From: Candidatus Gottesmanbacteria bacterium RIFCSPHIGHO2_02_FULL_40_13
GTDB lineage: Bacteria > Patescibacteriota > Microgenomatia > 2-02-FULL-39-11
Direction: 5' to 3'
DNA: 32,118 nucleotides
NCBI GenBank assembly: GCA_001779235.1
Contig: MFJN01000047.1
Coordinates: forward strand, 14,494 to 46,611
Below, piece after piece: positions 31,367 to 32,118 of the stretch; positions within the stretch are counted from its first letter, which is position 1; every line of letters begins with the position of its first letter. The translations under genes were made by a program, and so were the position numbers. Below the pieces are notes generated by a model. It did not search any database. It was not told the DNA's origin and worked only from the letters and a program-made list of their open reading frames with translations.

Positions 31367-31374
31367 ATCCTTAT

Positions 31375-31614
31375 ATGAATCAACTCACTGTGGGTCAGTT
31401 TAAATCAAAATTTTCTGAGGTCCTGGCACAAGTCCTGCAAGGCGCCAGTGTCGGTATCACCTACGGCAAAAATAAAAAAAAGGTTGCCGCGTTGGTTCCA
31501 TATAAAAAATACCTGAAGCACACTAAGTTTACTTTGGGAATACTAAAAGGCAAGGCTTCTTTTAAAATACATAATAATTTTAAGATGACAGATGAGACAT
31601 TTTTGAAATCATGA
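31375..31614 (+). CDS. Phd/YefM-type antitoxin
   Basis: This 79-residue protein should bind and neutralise the toxin encoded next and repress the shared promoter. The N-terminal half (MNQLTVGQFKSKFSEVLAQV, then GASVGITYGKNKKKVAALVP) matches the Phd/YefM DNA-binding fold. The C-terminal part (LGILKGKASFKIHNNFKMTD) resembles the toxin-wrapping tail of antitoxins paired with PIN toxins. Its stop overlaps the toxin start by four bases (ATGA), which couples their translation. The palindrome over the -35 box fits autoregulation. Family assignment is from motif pattern and partner. Confidence 0.85.
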   Translation: MNQLTVGQFKSKFSEVLAQVLQGASVGITYGKNKKKVAALVPYKKYLKHTKFTLGILKGKASFKIHNNFKMTDETFLKS

Positions 31615-32009
31615 GCTATCTTGCCGATACGCACATATTTTTGTGGACTGTATTTTCCCCCAAAAAGATTTCGCGAAAGGTGAAAGATATACTTCTCGAT
31701 CCTGAGCATACTAAATATGTCAGTGTGATCACCTTTTGGGAAATTGCGCTGAAGTTTTCGCTGGGAAAGATGGTTTTGACAGACATTTTACCGGATGCAT
31801 TGCCTGCTATAGCAAAAGAAACCGGATTTGAAATATTACATCTGGATGCTGATTTAACCTCTTCTTTCTATAAACTCCCAAAAATTGCCAATAAAGATCC
31901 ATTTGACAGAATGCTTGCCTGGCAGGCGATAAGTAAGGATTATATTTTACTCACCAATGACCGCGATTTTGCAGATTATAAAGCACAGGGATTGAAAATG
32001 GTTTGGTAA
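31611..32009 (+). CDS. vapC: PIN-domain ribonuclease toxin, VapC type
   Basis: The 132-residue protein has the PIN-domain acidic residues that bind magnesium: Asp6 in YLADTHIFLW, Glu44 in FWEIALKFSLGK, Asp96/Asp99 in KDPFDRMLAWQA, and Asp117/Asp119 in LLTNDRDF. PIN toxins cut RNA, often tRNA or rRNA, and block translation when free of antitoxin. All catalytic positions are present and the length is normal, so the toxin should be active. It forms a two-gene operon with the upstream antitoxin. The LADTHIFLW and FWEIALK motifs are typical of the subgroup that pairs with Phd-like antitoxins. Confidence 0.92.
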   Translation: MSYLADTHIFLWTVFSPKKISRKVKDILLDPEHTKYVSVITFWEIALKFSLGKMVLTDILPDALPAIAKETGFEILHLDADLTSSFYKLPKIANKDPFDRMLAWQAISKDYILLTNDRDFADYKAQGLKMVW

Positions 32010-32070
32010 AAGTAAGAAAGTATTTAACCTTATTCTAACAGGAGTTACGCAGTAAATTACTGTCCAGCTT

Positions 32071-32118
32071 GTCATTGCGAGCCGAAGGCGAAGCAATCTC
32101 TATAATAAAGATTGCCAC
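32071..32118. repeat. Palindromic repeat (GTCATTGCGAG type), cut by window end
   Basis: GTCATTGCGAG, AAGCAATCT and AGATTGCCAC occur in the order seen, in variant form, at 24334-24395, and the opening matches 19268. The copy runs off the window. Confidence 0.6.

Larger units (their letters stand above)
30829..31374. other. Intergenic region between sigma factor and toxin-antitoxin genes
   Basis: The 546 bases hold the sigma promoter, repeat A copy 5 (30923-31058), palindromic repeat C (31085-31187), repeat B (31199-31332) and the toxin-antitoxin promoter. No gene is supported. Three different repeat families stand side by side here. Confidence 0.75.

Overview
The window looks like a chromosomal segment from a small-genome bacterium of the Candidate Phyla Radiation (Patescibacteria), most likely of Microgenomates type. 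This is an inference from gene content, from long proline-rich envelope proteins without close relatives, and from intergenic DNA packed with short palindromic repeats. Nothing in the sequence names the organism. All genes fit a code in which TAA, TAG and TGA are stops. I saw no rRNA, tRNA, CRISPR array or insertion-sequence transposase.

Layout. (1) 3-6356 (+): four unrecognised genes in one direction (coiled-coil proteins, a membrane protein, a small acidic protein); the first enters from outside the window. (2) 6357-7539: 1.2 kb of repeats holding a truncated gene remnant. (3) 7540-19240 (+): a tightly packed three-gene cell-wall operon. It encodes a 2582-residue protein with a penicillin-binding transpeptidase domain and a C-terminal CHAP-like hydrolase domain, a GT51 peptidoglycan glycosyltransferase whose transpeptidase part is only a stub, and a membrane-anchored N-acetylmuramoyl-L-alanine amidase. 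(4) 19397-20896 (-): MurA with Asp in place of the catalytic Cys, convergent with the operon. (5) 21043-24153: M16 peptidase, type IV pilin-like protein, nucleoside diphosphate kinase, and an alanine racemase that has lost most of its barrel. (6) 24632-30828: methyltransferase, EamA transporter, Maf, a small unknown, an M3-like metallopeptidase and a sigma-70 factor. (7) 31375-32009: a Phd/VapC-type toxin-antitoxin pair with its own promoter and operator-like palindrome.

How the genes may work together. Region 3 reads as a split class A penicillin-binding protein. Polymerisation (GT51) and crosslinking (transpeptidase) sit on separate neighbouring chains, each with a long N-terminal part ahead of a candidate membrane segment, and two hydrolytic activities (CHAP-like and amidase) are encoded in the same transcription unit. 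MurA beside it supplies the precursor pathway.

Two further themes run through the window. First, dispersed repeats have shaped it: a structured element of about 135 bp occurs five times, and other palindromes lie inside the maf and M16 reading frames. Second, most recognisable promoters place the -10 box only 6 to 11 bases before the start codon, which predicts leaderless or nearly leaderless mRNAs.
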